From contig NZ_FOJN01000004.1 in assembly GCF_900111805.1 (NCBI RefSeq), forward strand, positions 1 to 64,000: DNA of 64,000 bases, read 5' to 3'. This document shows, one piece after another, positions 25,435-34,774 of this stretch. Origin of the DNA: Rhodococcoides kroppenstedtii (GTDB lineage: Bacteria; Actinomycetota; Actinomycetes; Mycobacteriales; Mycobacteriaceae). The translations under genes were made by a program, and so were the position numbers. A model generated the notes under the pieces. That model worked only from the letters and a program-made list of their open reading frames with translations. It had not been told where the DNA came from and made no database searches. Each line of letters starts with the position of its first letter. Position 1 is the first letter of the stretch.

Positions 25435-26872
25435 GGCCGAGCGTCCGCTCGTAGAACTCGCGGACCTCGGCGATGTGCTCGTCGAGCGTGTCGGGGGTCC
25501 AGTCGTCCGTGGGAACCGGTGCGCCCACGGTCACCGTCACCTTGCCGGGGTGCGCCGTGAACGCGGACCGGAACATCACGTCGCCGGCGCCCTCGAGGAC
25601 CAGGGGCACCACCGGCACGCCCGCCTCCATCGCCAGGTGGAAGGCACCCTTCTTGAATCGACCCAGTCGCGAGGTCGGCATCCGCGTGCCCTCCGGGGCG
25701 ATAGCGACGGAGGTACCGTTCTGCAGCTTCTCGATGGCCGGTTTGATCGCGTCGCGGGCCTGCGCGCCGTTCGCCCGGTCGACGTAGGCGACGTCGAACA
25801 ACGCGCCGAGCGGCGCGAACCGGGGGTCGCGCGCCAACTCCTTCTTGGCGACGGCGGTGATGTCGCGTCGCAAGACCCGGGCGACGACGATCATGTCCAT
25901 CGTCGACTGGTGGTTGAAGAGGAACACCGCCGGCCGGTGCGACCAGGCGTTGGCCTCGTCGATCACCTCCACCTCGATGCCCGTCAGGGCCAACGCGAGT
26001 TCGGGCGCCACGGAATTGGTGATGTTGGCGCCCACCCGTCGTGACCCGCTCAGCAGGCCGAGCGTGGCACCGAGTCCGGCGCTCGCCAGCACCGAGCCGA
26101 GGGCGGCGACGCTGCGCACGGTCGACGTGACGTCGACACCCGTCGTCGGCTTCTGCAGCCGGACGCGCGCCCAGCCGCGGTCGCGGGCGGTGCGGTCGAG
26201 GTCGCCGTCGGGATTGAGCGCGACGGGGATGCCCACCGTCTCGAGCATCGGCACGTCCTCGGCGCCGTTCGAGTAGCCGAAACACCCCGTGAGATCGACC
26301 TTCTCGGCCGCCGCCCAGTCCTGGATACCCGCTGCCTTGCGTGGACCCCACAGCGACAGACCGTCGAGCGAGCCGGTGAGCACGCCGTCGTCCCCGATCT
26401 CGGGATGGGTGCAGATGAGGGCGTCGAAACCGAGGTCCTCCGCCACCGGGGTCGCCTGGTACGGCGTGGCCGACGTCGAGAGCACGATGCGGTGCCCCCG
26501 CGCCTTGTGTGCGGCGATCAACGTGCGCACCTGCGGGAAGATCTGCGACGCGATCTCCGACCGGAACAGCAGGTAGGCCTGCTCCATCAACTCCTCGTGC
26601 GTCTTGCCGGCGAGAGCGCGCACCGCCTTGTCCATGAGGTTGTCCACCGTGGTGCCGCGCAGCCGCATCTCGACGACGGCACTGCTGATGTCCCACAGTT
26701 CGAACAGGTCGACGTCGAAGCGGCGTAGACGCTCCTTGAACACGGCCGTGGCCGAGTACCCGTCGATCACGGTGCCGTCGAAGTCGAAGAACGCGACCAC
26801 CTCCGGGCCCTCGGGGGCCGCGGCGACGAGGTCGAGCAGATCGGTCAGGGACTGGGCCGGGCGAGAGGTCAC
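25424..26872 (-). CDS. HAD-IB phosphatase fused to 1-acylglycerol-3-phosphate acyltransferase
   Basis: A 482-residue fusion. Residues 25-240 are a haloacid dehalogenase phosphatase with the nucleophile motif FFDFDGTV (Asp30, Asp32), STSATPY and GYSNGAEDVPML. Residues 290-480 are a PlsC acyltransferase with NHQSTMD (His321, Asp326) and APEGTR. The fusion is known in mycobacteria as a PlsC-like protein. One inferred scheme is acylation to phosphatidic acid with phosphatase activity on the same or a related lipid. The GTG start overlaps the plsB stop by 4 bp, so plsB and this gene are translationally coupled. Confidence 0.92.
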   Translation of the reverse strand: MTSRPAQSLTDLLDLVAAAPEGPEVVAFFDFDGTVIDGYSATAVFKERLRRFDVDLFELWDISSAVVEMRLRGTTVDNLMDKAVRALAGKTHEELMEQAYLLFRSEIASQIFPQVRTLIAAHKARGHRIVLSTSATPYQATPVAEDLGFDALICTHPEIGDDGVLTGSLDGLSLWGPRKAAGIQDWAAAEKVDLTGCFGYSNGAEDVPMLETVGIPVALNPDGDLDRTARDRGWARVRLQKPTTGVDVTSTVRSVAALGSVLASAGLGATLGLLSGSRRVGANITNSVAPELALALTGIEVEVIDEANAWSHRPAVFLFNHQSTMDMIVVARVLRRDITAVAKKELARDPRFAPLGALFDVAYVDRANGAQARDAIKPAIEKLQNGTSVAIAPEGTRMPTSRLGRFKKGAFHLAMEAGVPVVPLVLEGAGDVMFRSAFTAHPGKVTVTVGAPVPTDDWTPDTLDEHIAEVREFYERTLGHVR

Positions 26873-29157
26873 CGTGATTCTCCGGATCGGTCGGGGTCGG
26901 TCGGGTGGTCGGCGAGCGGGGAGTCGGCGGCACCCTCGTGCCCGGCGAGTCTGCGGTACACCATGGCTCTGATTCGACGCGACACCCGCCCCCAGGCGGC
27001 GATCTCCACCGCGAACTGCTCGCGGCGCTCGCGCACGTCCGGTGCGTCCGAGTTCAGGATCCCTCGGTTGTCCGCCAATTGCAGTGCCGTGTCGAACAAT
27101 TCGTTGGAGATGGCCTCGCTGTGATCGAGCTCCTGACGGAGCCGGCGCGAATGCGCGACGCCGAGGCACTCGGTGAGGAACGATGCCTTGTCGAACTCGG
27201 CGTTCGGGTCGGCGAGCACCAGGCGATCGGCCACCACCTGGTACGCCTCGAAGATCGGCTGCAGCACGCGATGGGCGAGGTGGAACGGCTGACGCTCGAG
27301 GGTGCTGACGGCGTAGCCCGGGGTGTCCAACCGGTCCCGCCAGCCCGGGTCGATCAGGTCGACCTCGGCTTCCAGACGCGCCCCGAACTCCCGCTTGTCA
27401 CCGAAGAAGAACTCGAACTTGAGCAGGTCGCGCAGTTCCAGCGCGGACCGCCACAGATCGGCGGCCCCGGCCACACCCTGCGGGCAGTCCTCGGTGCGCA
27501 GCACCACCAGTTCGCCGATCGCGCGCATGACGAAGAAGTGGATGGTGTTGTTCCGGAAGAACGAGGCGACCAGGTGCTTGTCCTGCGCCAGCAGGTAGAG
27601 CGGCTCCGGGCCGTCGTCGAACCGCGTGACGACGCCGGCCGTCACCTGGGTGCGCAGCGCCGCGGTGACGACGGCGCGATCGGTCAGGTCCACACCGCCG
27701 GCCGTCGGCAGGCCGCGTAAGCGGATGTAGTGCGCCAGCGGATCGATCACCCCGCACATCTCGGCCATGTCGAGGGCGCGGTCCTCGGTGCCGAGCATCG
27801 CCATCGCTACCAACGCCGTCGGCGTCACGGGGGTGGCCTCGTTGATGGCGTGCGACACCGCCAGTGCGGCCCGCTGCACCGCCACGCGCTTGTCCTCGTG
27901 TTCCTCGAGGAAGGCGCGGACGGACATGGGCGTGCCGAACCGTAGATAGACGGTGCCGCGGATCTTGCCCTGTGCCCGGACGTAGTCGATGGCCATCCTG
28001 ATGCCCTCGGCCTGCTTCTGCGCGCCGTGCATCTCCGCCGTCATGGCCCCGACCTCGTGCAGGCGGTCGTAGGTGATCGACGTGGGCACCAGGTACGCGT
28101 CGGCCGCCGTGCTGGTCTCGAGGGCGTCGACCAGATAGGTGAGCAGGCCGAAGCGGGGCGGCCGCAGCTTGCCCGTCCGGGACCGACCACCCTCGATGTA
28201 CCACTCGAGGTTGAACTTCTTGCTCAGCAGGAAGCTCATGTACTGGCGCAGGGTCCACTTGTAGACGTCGTCGGAGAACTTCCGCTGGATCAGCACCACC
28301 CCGCTGCGCTTGGCCAGCGGGCCGATGGGCCAGAACCCGACGTTGATGCCGCCCATGACGTGGTTCAAGGGCAGACCCTGGTCCAGCAGCGCCGGCCGCA
28401 GCACCAGCGGATCGAGGTACGACCGGTGATTGGGCAGGAAGACCAGGGGATAGGACTTGTCCAGTTCGCGCAGCGCGGCGAGAGACTCGTCGTCGATCTC
28501 CACGCGGTAGGCCCGGGAGAAGAACGCTCCGAGCTGCCCCCACAGCTCCACCGCCTGCTTGTTCTCGGTGGCGACCATCTCGTCGAGGATCTTGTGCACC
28601 CGCGCCCGAACCTCGGCCAGCGGAGTGTTCACGGACTTCGACAGCTCGGCCAGGTCGCGTCGGAACTGCGATCGCTCGGTCAACTCCTCGACCACGAACC
28701 GCGGCACCTTGTACTCGTTGCCGATGATGTCGCGCTCGGCCCGGTCGAGGGTCAGGCTGGCCTGCCGCGCCACGTACGTCGACAAGGAGCGGCCGGCCGT
28801 CGCCTCGAACCGCTGGCGCAGGTCGCTCAGCGTGGCCGGTTCGCCGACGGCGACCCGGGCGTCACCCTTGCGGGGACGGATCCAGCGACGCAGGCCCCGC
28901 GACGGCGTATCCGGCTTGGTGTGAACCACCCGTACCGGGGTGACCAGCGGGTCGCCGTCGGTGAGACCGTCGAGGACGCGGTCGAGCGCGCGACCCGTCA
29001 TCGGAACGGTGCGCGGATCCGGAACCCGGCTGTGCCGCTCGATCCACGCCGAGGCGATCTGGACGTCCTCGTCGGTCACCGCGTCGATCAGGAACAGTTG
29101 GTCCCGCGCCGCCGCCGTCGACGAGGACGTGTCGGACGGGGTCGTGTCCAGCGACAT
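26869..29157 (-). CDS. plsB: Glycerol-3-phosphate 1-O-acyltransferase
   Basis: A 762-residue membrane-associated acyltransferase for the first step of phospholipid and triacylglycerol synthesis. The HX4D catalytic motif is NHRSYLD (His244, Asp249). Later conserved blocks GGRSRTGK and VPTSITYDR are present. The size agrees with mycobacterial PlsB2. No transmembrane helix is obvious, so peripheral association is likely. The ATG at 29157 follows GGAGAAGG. It is the first gene of a coupled set with the HAD-PlsC, cyclase, radical SAM and Nei2 genes, an odd mixture of lipid synthesis, signalling and DNA repair. Confidence 0.93.
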   Translation of the reverse strand: MSLDTTPSDTSSSTAAARDQLFLIDAVTDEDVQIASAWIERHSRVPDPRTVPMTGRALDRVLDGLTDGDPLVTPVRVVHTKPDTPSRGLRRWIRPRKGDARVAVGEPATLSDLRQRFEATAGRSLSTYVARQASLTLDRAERDIIGNEYKVPRFVVEELTERSQFRRDLAELSKSVNTPLAEVRARVHKILDEMVATENKQAVELWGQLGAFFSRAYRVEIDDESLAALRELDKSYPLVFLPNHRSYLDPLVLRPALLDQGLPLNHVMGGINVGFWPIGPLAKRSGVVLIQRKFSDDVYKWTLRQYMSFLLSKKFNLEWYIEGGRSRTGKLRPPRFGLLTYLVDALETSTAADAYLVPTSITYDRLHEVGAMTAEMHGAQKQAEGIRMAIDYVRAQGKIRGTVYLRFGTPMSVRAFLEEHEDKRVAVQRAALAVSHAINEATPVTPTALVAMAMLGTEDRALDMAEMCGVIDPLAHYIRLRGLPTAGGVDLTDRAVVTAALRTQVTAGVVTRFDDGPEPLYLLAQDKHLVASFFRNNTIHFFVMRAIGELVVLRTEDCPQGVAGAADLWRSALELRDLLKFEFFFGDKREFGARLEAEVDLIDPGWRDRLDTPGYAVSTLERQPFHLAHRVLQPIFEAYQVVADRLVLADPNAEFDKASFLTECLGVAHSRRLRQELDHSEAISNELFDTALQLADNRGILNSDAPDVRERREQFAVEIAAWGRVSRRIRAMVYRRLAGHEGAADSPLADHPTDPDRSGESR

Positions 29158-29343
29158 GGCGTGCCTTCTCCCGAGAACGAGGCGGAGCCGCCCCGTCACG
29201 AGCCCCGGGGCGAAGAGAACCCGTCGAACGGTACGCGGCAGAGCGGTACGGCGGTGCCGATTTCGGAGCCTCCCCGACCGCTCACAGCTGTGTCCGCTGG
29301 AAGCGAACAGCGGGGTCCGCTCCGAGCGAACGGTCCGGTCGCG

Positions 29344-29829
29344 TCAGGACAGGTCGACGGTGTCGTTGGTGCCCACGTCGGGGCGATCGCCGGTGATGCG
29401 GGACTTGGCGTACGCGATCAGCGTGGACACCTTCGATCCCGGGGCGGACCAGTACTCGGCGCCCTCGGCCTCCACCTTGATCAGGACGATGCCGTCGGAC
29501 TCCGGCCCGTCCTGGAACCACGCGGCGACGCCCTGGCTCCACAGGTCCTTCTTCTTCGCGTCGTCCCGGACGACGGACGCGCGGCCCGAGACCGACACCC
29601 ACGAGGTGCCGGACTGGAATGAGATGCCGACGGACGGGTTCGCGCCGATGTCGGCCACCTTGCGCGAGTCGGCTGCGGCGAAGAACCAGAGATCGCCGTC
29701 GAACTCCGTCTCCTGCAGGGCCATCGGTCGGGCGATGAGGTGCCCGTCGGTGGAGGTGGTGGTGAACATGCAGAGGTTCGCGTCGGAGAGAAGCTCGACG
29801 ACGTGGGCGCGGGAATCGGTGTCGGTCAT
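29344..29829 (-). CDS. Pyridoxamine 5'-phosphate oxidase-like (general stress protein 26) flavoprotein
   Basis: A 161-residue split-barrel protein. The pattern CMFTTTSTDGHLIARPMA, followed by DLWFFAAADSRKVADI, is characteristic of the general-stress group of FMN- or F420-binding barrels. YWSAPGSKVSTLIAYAKSRITG near the C-terminus is the typical conserved tail. The cofactor and substrate are uncertain. The ATG at 29829 gives the expected N-terminus. The 186-bp gap to plsB contains two 17-bp direct repeats (GTCCGCT-N3-AGCGAAC at 29292 and 29315) of unknown meaning and otherwise nothing recognised. Confidence 0.88.
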   Translation of the reverse strand: MTDTDSRAHVVELLSDANLCMFTTTSTDGHLIARPMALQETEFDGDLWFFAAADSRKVADIGANPSVGISFQSGTSWVSVSGRASVVRDDAKKKDLWSQGVAAWFQDGPESDGIVLIKVEAEGAEYWSAPGSKVSTLIAYAKSRITGDRPDVGTNDTVDLS

Positions 29830-29944
29830 GGGCGGCGCGTACCCGGGGAGATCGGCTCGCAACCACCGACGACGACGTCGGCGGAGGTGTCGGGACCTCG
29901 TGACAGACTGACGTGTCTCCCGTGTCGTCCCCGAAAGGACACTC

Positions 29945-30661
29945 ATGGCTTCGTCCCGTCGGCGACCCCCGGCCGATGCCCTCACCCAGGACGATCTGAC
30001 CGCGCTGCAGGCCGCGCTCGACGCCGGCAAGCGCGCCACCGTCTACCTCCGGGAAGCCACGCCGTCGCTGGGGCTCGACGCCGGTGCGTCCGCGCGAGTG
30101 GTGTCCATCGACGGCACCACGGTCACCGTCAGTCCCGCCGGGGTGGACGATCAGTTGCCGTACGAGGCGGAGGAGCTCCGGCGTTCGCGCACCGCGCCCG
30201 TGCCGGCGAAGGCTCCCCGTGCTGCTCGGGCACCGCGGTCGGCCCCGGCGCCCACCCCGGCTCCGGCTCCGGCGGCTCCGACCCCGGTCGCCGCTACGAC
30301 ACCCGCTCCCGCAGCGAGGCCCGCGCCACCCGCGGTGTCGACACCCACCTCTGCCCCGGCGAAGCCCCGTCGCTCGAAAACGGCTCCCGCGCCGATCGTG
30401 GTCACCGTGGCGTCGGGACCGGACGACACGTGGACCGTCACGGTGTCGCACGGCGCGCGCAAGGCGGGCAAGCCCACGGTCGTGACCGCCGATCGAGTGC
30501 TCGAGGCCGTGCGAGCACTCGGTGATCCGGCGGCGTCGGAGGCCGTGGAGGAGAAGGTCGAGGCCGCTCGGGCCGCGGCGCGCGAGCGGGTCGAGGCCCT
30601 CAGCCGGGAGCTCGAGGACGCTCGCCGAGTTCTCGATCGATTGACCGAGCAGGGCAACTAG
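29945..30661 (+). CDS. Ala/Pro-rich conserved actinobacterial protein of unknown function
   Basis: A 238-residue product. Residues 1-80 form a small folded region (KRATVYLREATPSLGL, ARVVSIDGTTVTVSPAGVDDQLPYEAEEL) that resembles a conserved actinobacterial domain of unknown function. Residues 82-148 are low-complexity Ala/Pro with scattered Arg/Lys. The C-terminus is a folded strand-helix region (VVTVASGPDDTWTVTVSHGARK) ending in a charged coiled coil (about 200-236). There is no signal peptide. The ATG follows AAAGGA. Basic charge in the linker could mean nucleic-acid binding, but that is speculation. Confidence 0.8.
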   Translation: MASSRRRPPADALTQDDLTALQAALDAGKRATVYLREATPSLGLDAGASARVVSIDGTTVTVSPAGVDDQLPYEAEELRRSRTAPVPAKAPRAARAPRSAPAPTPAPAPAAPTPVAATTPAPAARPAPPAVSTPTSAPAKPRRSKTAPAPIVVTVASGPDDTWTVTVSHGARKAGKPTVVTADRVLEAVRALGDPAASEAVEEKVEAARAAARERVEALSRELEDARRVLDRLTEQGN

Positions 30662-30716
30662 TACGGATTCACCGCCCGGGATTGCTACGGTGTGCGGGAA
30701 CTCCGGAGGGGAATAC

Positions 30717-31388
30717 ATGCTGAAGAAACTCGTCGTCGCGGCTGCCGCTGCTCTCGCTCTGACCGCCGGCGTCGGCGTGGGCACCGCGTCCGCCGCACCC
30801 GTCGCCGTGTTGGGCGGTGGGTCCGGCATCCTGATCGCCGACAGCTCGGGCAAGGGCAAGTTCGACTGCACGCTGACCACCGTCGGCACCGACAACGCCG
30901 GTCGCCTGGTCGGCATCACCGCAGGTCACTGCGGCGTTCCGGGTGACCTGGTGGGTGCGGAGTACCTGCCCGACGCCGGCGCGGTGGGCCGCATCGTCTC
31001 CTCGGTCGGCGGCCTCGACTACGCCGTGATCGAGTTCGATCGGAACCGCGTGGCCCCCACCAACCGCGTCGGCAACGTCACCATCACCGGTGTCGGCGAG
31101 CCCGCGACGTTCCCCGGCATCATGTGCAAGGAAGGTCGGACCACCGGCAACACCTGCGGCATCACGTACGGCGAGCTGTTCCAGAACGATCGCACCTACA
31201 CCCAGATCTGCGTGCAGCAGGGTGACTCGGGTGGTCCGGTGGTCGCCGGCACCACGCTGGTGGGCATGGTGAACGCCTACCTGGGCATCCCGTGCATCGG
31301 CCCCGAGGTCGGCACCAACATCCGCGCGGTCTTCAGCGACATCAACCGTGGCGGCGGCGTCGGAACGGGCTTCGTTCCCACTCCCTGA
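30717..31388 (+). CDS. Secreted trypsin-like (S1 family) serine protease
   Basis: A 223-residue exported protein. Its signal peptide ends at about TASA (residue 26). The triad is His71 in ITAGHC, Asp101 in GGLDYAVIEF and Ser171 in QQGDSGGPVV. Six cysteines pair plausibly as Cys51-Cys72, Cys137-Cys147 and Cys165-Cys193, as in small actinobacterial chymotrypsin-like proteases. There is almost no pro-region between the signal and mature parts, unlike streptogrisins. GGAGGGG lies just upstream of the ATG at 30717. A strong terminator hairpin follows the stop. Confidence 0.92.
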   Translation: MLKKLVVAAAAALALTAGVGVGTASAAPVAVLGGGSGILIADSSGKGKFDCTLTTVGTDNAGRLVGITAGHCGVPGDLVGAEYLPDAGAVGRIVSSVGGLDYAVIEFDRNRVAPTNRVGNVTITGVGEPATFPGIMCKEGRTTGNTCGITYGELFQNDRTYTQICVQQGDSGGPVVAGTTLVGMVNAYLGIPCIGPEVGTNIRAVFSDINRGGGVGTGFVPTP

Positions 31389-31398
31389 TCCATCACCC

Positions 31399-31436
31399 AC
31401 ACGAGCCCCGCACCGATCTCGGTGCGGGGCTCGTGT
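31399..31436. terminator. Strong intrinsic terminator after the S1 protease gene
   Basis: Two perfectly complementary 18-base arms (31399-31416 and 31419-31436), GC-rich in the middle, end with TTTGT. They lie 10 bp after the protease stop. Confidence 0.85.
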
Positions 31437-31463
31437 TTGTCACGGGGTCCGTCTCGGAGCGCA

Positions 31464-31522
31464 GTGTGCGGCTCGGGGCGTCGGCGGACGGGAATCCGGA
31501 GGATCCGACGCCGAGCCGCACG
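31464..31522. repeat. 59-bp palindromic intergenic element, copy A
   Basis: The arms begin GTGTGCGGCTCGG and end CGAGCCGCACG around a GACGGGAATCCG centre. The arms pair with small bulges. It aligns without gaps to 50945-51003 (46 of 59 bases identical). Both copies lie between convergent genes. Confidence 0.7.
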
Positions 31523-31550
31523 TGCTGCTCACCTCGAGCGGGCCGTGGCC

Positions 31551-31586
31551 TCGGTTCTGGCCTAGGTTCTGGCCTCAGTTCTGGCC
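31551..31586. repeat. 12-bp tandem repeat covering the 3' end of the small secreted protein gene
   Basis: Three units (31551-31562, 31563-31574, 31575-31586) each read GGCCAGAAC plus three bases on the minus strand. The gene-proximal unit encodes Gly-Gln-Asn-stop. The copies lie beyond the stop codon. Confidence 0.75.
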
Positions 31587-32036
31587 GATGCAGGCCTTCA
31601 GCGTCGTGAGGTCGCCCGCGAAGCCGGGGCCGTCGCAGGTCACGCCGCCGAGGGAGTCGACCGTGATGGTGGCGCCGGGACCGGCGATCGCGATGGACAG
31701 ACCGGGGTTGAGGCCGATGGCCTCGGCGACGCTTCCCGGTCCGAAGGCGATGGCAGCGGGTGCGGCGAAGCCGACGGCGGAGGATCCGGCGACGCCGCCG
31801 TTCAGGCCGAGAGCGAGTGCGAGGGCGTTACGGTTGGCGTCGGCGGTGGCGTTGCCGTAGGCCGCGGCGGCACTGGAGGCGTCGCTGGTGGCGGAGCACT
31901 CACCGGTGACGGAGTCCCGACCGAACGGTGCCTGACACGCGTCGACCGGAGCGGCCGAGGCGGTGGCGGGCAGGAACGCCGCGACACCCAGGGCCACACC
32001 GAACGCACCTGCGATGGACTTCTTCATGATGGACAT
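31575..32036 (-). CDS. Small secreted Ala/Gly-rich protein of unknown function
   Basis: A 153-residue exported protein. The signal peptide (KKSIAGAF, hydrophobic core, ATASAAP) is cleaved near residue 28. The mature part has Cys in VDACQAPF, TGECSATS, GVTCDGPG and KACIGQN, enough for two disulfides. Between them lies a long Ala/Gly/Asn-rich stretch (about residues 52-115), probably beta- or loop-rich. GGGGAGG seven bases before the ATG at 32036 supports that start; a second ATG lies three codons later. Similar small secreted proteins occur in rhodococci. No function can be given. Confidence 0.8.
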   Translation of the reverse strand: MSIMKKSIAGAFGVALGVAAFLPATASAAPVDACQAPFGRDSVTGECSATSDASSAAAAYGNATADANRNALALALGLNGGVAGSSAVGFAAPAAIAFGPGSVAEAIGLNPGLSIAIAGPGATITVDSLGGVTCDGPGFAGDLTTLKACIGQN

Positions 32037-32110
32037 ACGCGCTGCCTCCCCAAGTTCGGGCAGCCCGGCGCTGCCCCGTCGACAGACAGAGTTCCCCCGC
32101 CATGTGACGA

Positions 32111-32154
32111 CCGAAGCCCCGCCGGATCACGACTCGATCACGGTGGGGCTTCGG
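32111..32154. terminator. Hairpin terminator downstream of ilvD
   Basis: CCGAAGCCCC (32111-32120) and GGGGCTTCGG (32145-32154) form a perfect 10-bp stem with further pairing inside. It is located 31 bp past the ilvD stop on the minus strand. Confidence 0.65.
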
Positions 32155-32184
32155 GTGGGTCACGAGCGGCGTGGCTCGGCGGGA

Positions 32185-33954
32185 CTAGGTGCAGACGGCA
32201 CCCTGCGACGCGGAGCCGACCAGCTTGGAGTACTTCGCCAGGACGCCGCGGGTGTAGCGCGGCGGCAGCGGTGCCCACCCCTCACGCCGGGACGCGAGCT
32301 CGGCCTCGTCGACCAGCAGGTCGAGCGTGCCGTTCGCAACGTCGAGGCGGATCCGGTCGCCGTCGCGGACGAAGGCGATGGGCCCGCCGTCGACGGCCTC
32401 GGGGGCGATGTGTCCGACGCAGAGGCCCGTCGTGCCGCCGGAGAAGCGGCCGTCGGTCATCAGCAGCACGTCCTTGCCCAGACCCGCGCCCTTGATCGCG
32501 CCGGTGATGGCGAGCATCTCGCGCATGCCCGGCCCGCCCTTGGGGCCCTCGTAGCGGATGACGACGACGTCGCCGGCGGTGATCGTGCCGTCCTCGAGGG
32601 CGTCCATCGCGGCGCGCTCGCGCTCGAACACGCGCGCGGTGCCCTCGAAGACGTCGGAATCGAAGCCGGCCGACTTCACCACGGCGCCGCCGGGGGCGAG
32701 CGATCCGGACAGGATGGTGATGCCGCCGGTGGGGTGGATCGGCTCCGACATCGCCCGCAGGACCAGGCCGTCGGGATCCGGCGGTGCGATGTCCGCCAGG
32801 TTCTCGGCGACGGTGCGGCCGGTGACGGTGAGGCAGTCCCCGTGCAGCAGACCGGCGTCGAGGAGGGCCTTCATGACCACGGGCACGCCGCCGATGCGGT
32901 CGACGTCCGTCATGACGTGCCGACCGAACGGCTTGACGTCCGCGAGGTGCGGGACCTTCGAGCCGACGCGGATGAAGTCGTCGAGGGTGAGCTCGACGTC
33001 CGCCTCGTGCGCGATGGCCAGCAGGTGCAGCACCGCGTTGGTCGAGCCGCCGAACGCCATGACGACGGCGATCGCGTTCTCGAACGCTTCCTTGGTCATG
33101 ATGTCGCGCGCGGTGATGCCGCGGCGGAGGAGTTCGACCACGGCCTCACCGCTGGCGCGGGCGAACCCGTCGCGACGCTTGTCGGGGGCGGGCGGCGCGG
33201 CACTGCCGGGCAGCGACATCCCCATCGCCTCGGCCGCACTGGCCATGGTGTTCGCGGTGTACATGCCGCCGCAAGCGCCCTCGCCGGGACAGATGGCGCG
33301 CTCGATGGTGTCGACGTCCTCGCGGGACATCAGGCCGCGCGAGCAGGCGCCGACCGCCTCGAAGGCGTCGATGATGGTGACCTGGTGCTCGCTGCCGTCG
33401 GACAGCGTGGCGAAGCCGGGGAGCGTCGAGCCCGCGTAGAGGAAGACGCTCGCGAGGTCCAGGCGGGCGGCGGCCATGAGCATGCCCGGGAGGGACTTGT
33501 CGCAGCCGGCCAGCAGCACGGAGCCGTCGAGGCGCTCGGCGCTGATGACGGTCTCGACCGAGTCGGCGATCACCTCGCGCGAGACGAGGGAGAAGTGCAT
33601 CCCCTCGTGGCCCATCGAGATGCCGTCGGAAACGGAGATCGTGCCGAACTCCAGCGGGTAGCCGCCGCCGGTGTGCACGCCTTCCTTCACCGCCTTGGCC
33701 AGGCGATCCAGCGAGAGGTTGCACGGCGTGATCTCGTTCCACGACGACGCGACGCCGATCTGCGACTTGCCCCAGTCGGCGTCACCCATGCCGACGGCTC
33801 GGAGCATGCCGCGTGCGGCGGTCTTCTCGAGGCCGTCGGTGACGTCGCGGCTGCGGGGCTTGACGTCGGGGTCGGTCGAGGTCGTGGTAGTGGTGCCGGC
33901 GGAATCGGCGTCGACGGCCTTGTTCTCGGAGGTGCTGCTGGGGGTGCTGCTCAT
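32185..33954 (-). CDS. ilvD: Dihydroxy-acid dehydratase
   Basis: A 589-residue Fe-S enzyme of valine, isoleucine and CoA precursor synthesis. Cluster and active-site cysteines are visible in [21 protein letters not shown] and [14 protein letters not shown]. The C-terminal catalytic region contains [18 protein letters not shown]. The first 33 residues are a Thr/Ser/Asp-rich tail before the conserved [19 protein letters not shown]. The ATG at 33954 is used; internal starts near the conserved block are not excluded. It is divergent from the sigma factor gene across 182 bp. No other ilv gene is adjacent. Confidence 0.95.
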   Translation of the reverse strand: MSSTPSSTSENKAVDADSAGTTTTTSTDPDVKPRSRDVTDGLEKTAARGMLRAVGMGDADWGKSQIGVASSWNEITPCNLSLDRLAKAVKEGVHTGGGYPLEFGTISVSDGISMGHEGMHFSLVSREVIADSVETVISAERLDGSVLLAGCDKSLPGMLMAAARLDLASVFLYAGSTLPGFATLSDGSEHQVTIIDAFEAVGACSRGLMSREDVDTIERAICPGEGACGGMYTANTMASAAEAMGMSLPGSAAPPAPDKRRDGFARASGEAVVELLRRGITARDIMTKEAFENAIAVVMAFGGSTNAVLHLLAIAHEADVELTLDDFIRVGSKVPHLADVKPFGRHVMTDVDRIGGVPVVMKALLDAGLLHGDCLTVTGRTVAENLADIAPPDPDGLVLRAMSEPIHPTGGITILSGSLAPGGAVVKSAGFDSDVFEGTARVFERERAAMDALEDGTITAGDVVVIRYEGPKGGPGMREMLAITGAIKGAGLGKDVLLMTDGRFSGGTTGLCVGHIAPEAVDGGPIAFVRDGDRIRLDVANGTLDLLVDEAELASRREGWAPLPPRYTRGVLAKYSKLVGSASQGAVCT

Positions 33955-34136
33955 GGCGAAAACCCTAGACCTGCGCGCGACCGCGCCGACCCGGGTGGTG
34001 TACCGCACGTCGAGGGCCGTGACCTTTTCGTGACCGTACGGTGTCCTGATTGCGATGTGCGTGTCGCAGGACCGCCGTCGAGCGCTGGCACTGTCGACTG
34101 CATCGAGCGCGATCCCGTGCTCCACGGACCGAGGTG

Positions 34137-34772
34137 ATGACCGTGAACACTCTTGTCGCACAACCCGATTCGGTAACAGTCGGGACGCGCGTCGCGTCGA
34201 CCCCCGCCCGGCGTTCCGAGACCGCCACCGGTGAGCTGGTGGACCTCCTCCTCGCCGTCGGGCGCGGTGACCGGGTGGCCTTCGCGCGGTTCTACGACCT
34301 CACGTCGTCCCGCGTCTACGGCGCCGTGCTCCGCGTCCTGCGCGACCGCGGGTTCTCGGAGGAGTGCGTGCAGGACGTCTATCTCGAAGTCTGGCAGAAG
34401 GCGCCCACGTTCTCGCCGTCCCAGGGATCCCCGGCGGCCTGGCTGGTCACCATGGCCCACCGCCGCGCGATCGACCGGGTGCGGTCCGAGCAGTCCCGGT
34501 CCGACCGCGAATCCAAGTGGGCCATGCTCGACGCCGCCATCGGCTCGGCGGACGGCGGCGATCGCTTCCTCGACCGTCGACCCGTGCTCGACGCGATGGC
34601 CGAGCTGTCGAGCCGGCAGCGCGAGTGCCTGTTCATGGCGTTCTTCGAGGGGTTGACCTACGCGGAGGCCGCCGATCGCATGGGCGTGCCCGTCTCCACC
34701 ATGAAGTCGCGCATCCGCAGCGCGCTGGCCAAGCTGCGGGTGGACCCGCAGGTCGCCTGCCTCGCCGACTGA
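34137..34772 (+). CDS. ECF sigma factor, SigK-like
   Basis: A 211-residue sigma factor. Region 2 (about 40-110) contains [20 protein letters not shown] and [16 protein letters not shown]. Region 4 (about 145-205) contains [39 protein letters not shown] split over two helices. [11 protein letters not shown] and the general pattern resemble mycobacterial SigK. In mycobacteria sigK is followed by its membrane anti-sigma factor rskA. Here the next gene is a convergent MFS exporter, so the regulator is elsewhere or absent. The ATG at 34137 has GAGG close by. A GTG at 34143 is better spaced from the same GAGG and is possible. Confidence 0.88.
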   Translation: MTVNTLVAQPDSVTVGTRVASTPARRSETATGELVDLLLAVGRGDRVAFARFYDLTSSRVYGAVLRVLRDRGFSEECVQDVYLEVWQKAPTFSPSQGSPAAWLVTMAHRRAIDRVRSEQSRSDRESKWAMLDAAIGSADGGDRFLDRRPVLDAMAELSSRQRECLFMAFFEGLTYAEAADRMGVPVSTMKSRIRSALAKLRVDPQVACLAD

Positions 34773-34774
34773 CG

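Noticed and set aside
29292-29331. Operator made of two 17-bp direct repeats near plsB
   Set aside because: The repeats match at only 14 of 17 bases and lie at the 3' end of the neighbouring gene, about 135-175 bp from the plsB start. The signal is too weak for a regulatory claim.
31399-31436. A small RNA gene at the strong hairpin
   Set aside because: It is close to the protease stop, has a T-rich end and lacks an own promoter, so a terminator is the simpler reading.
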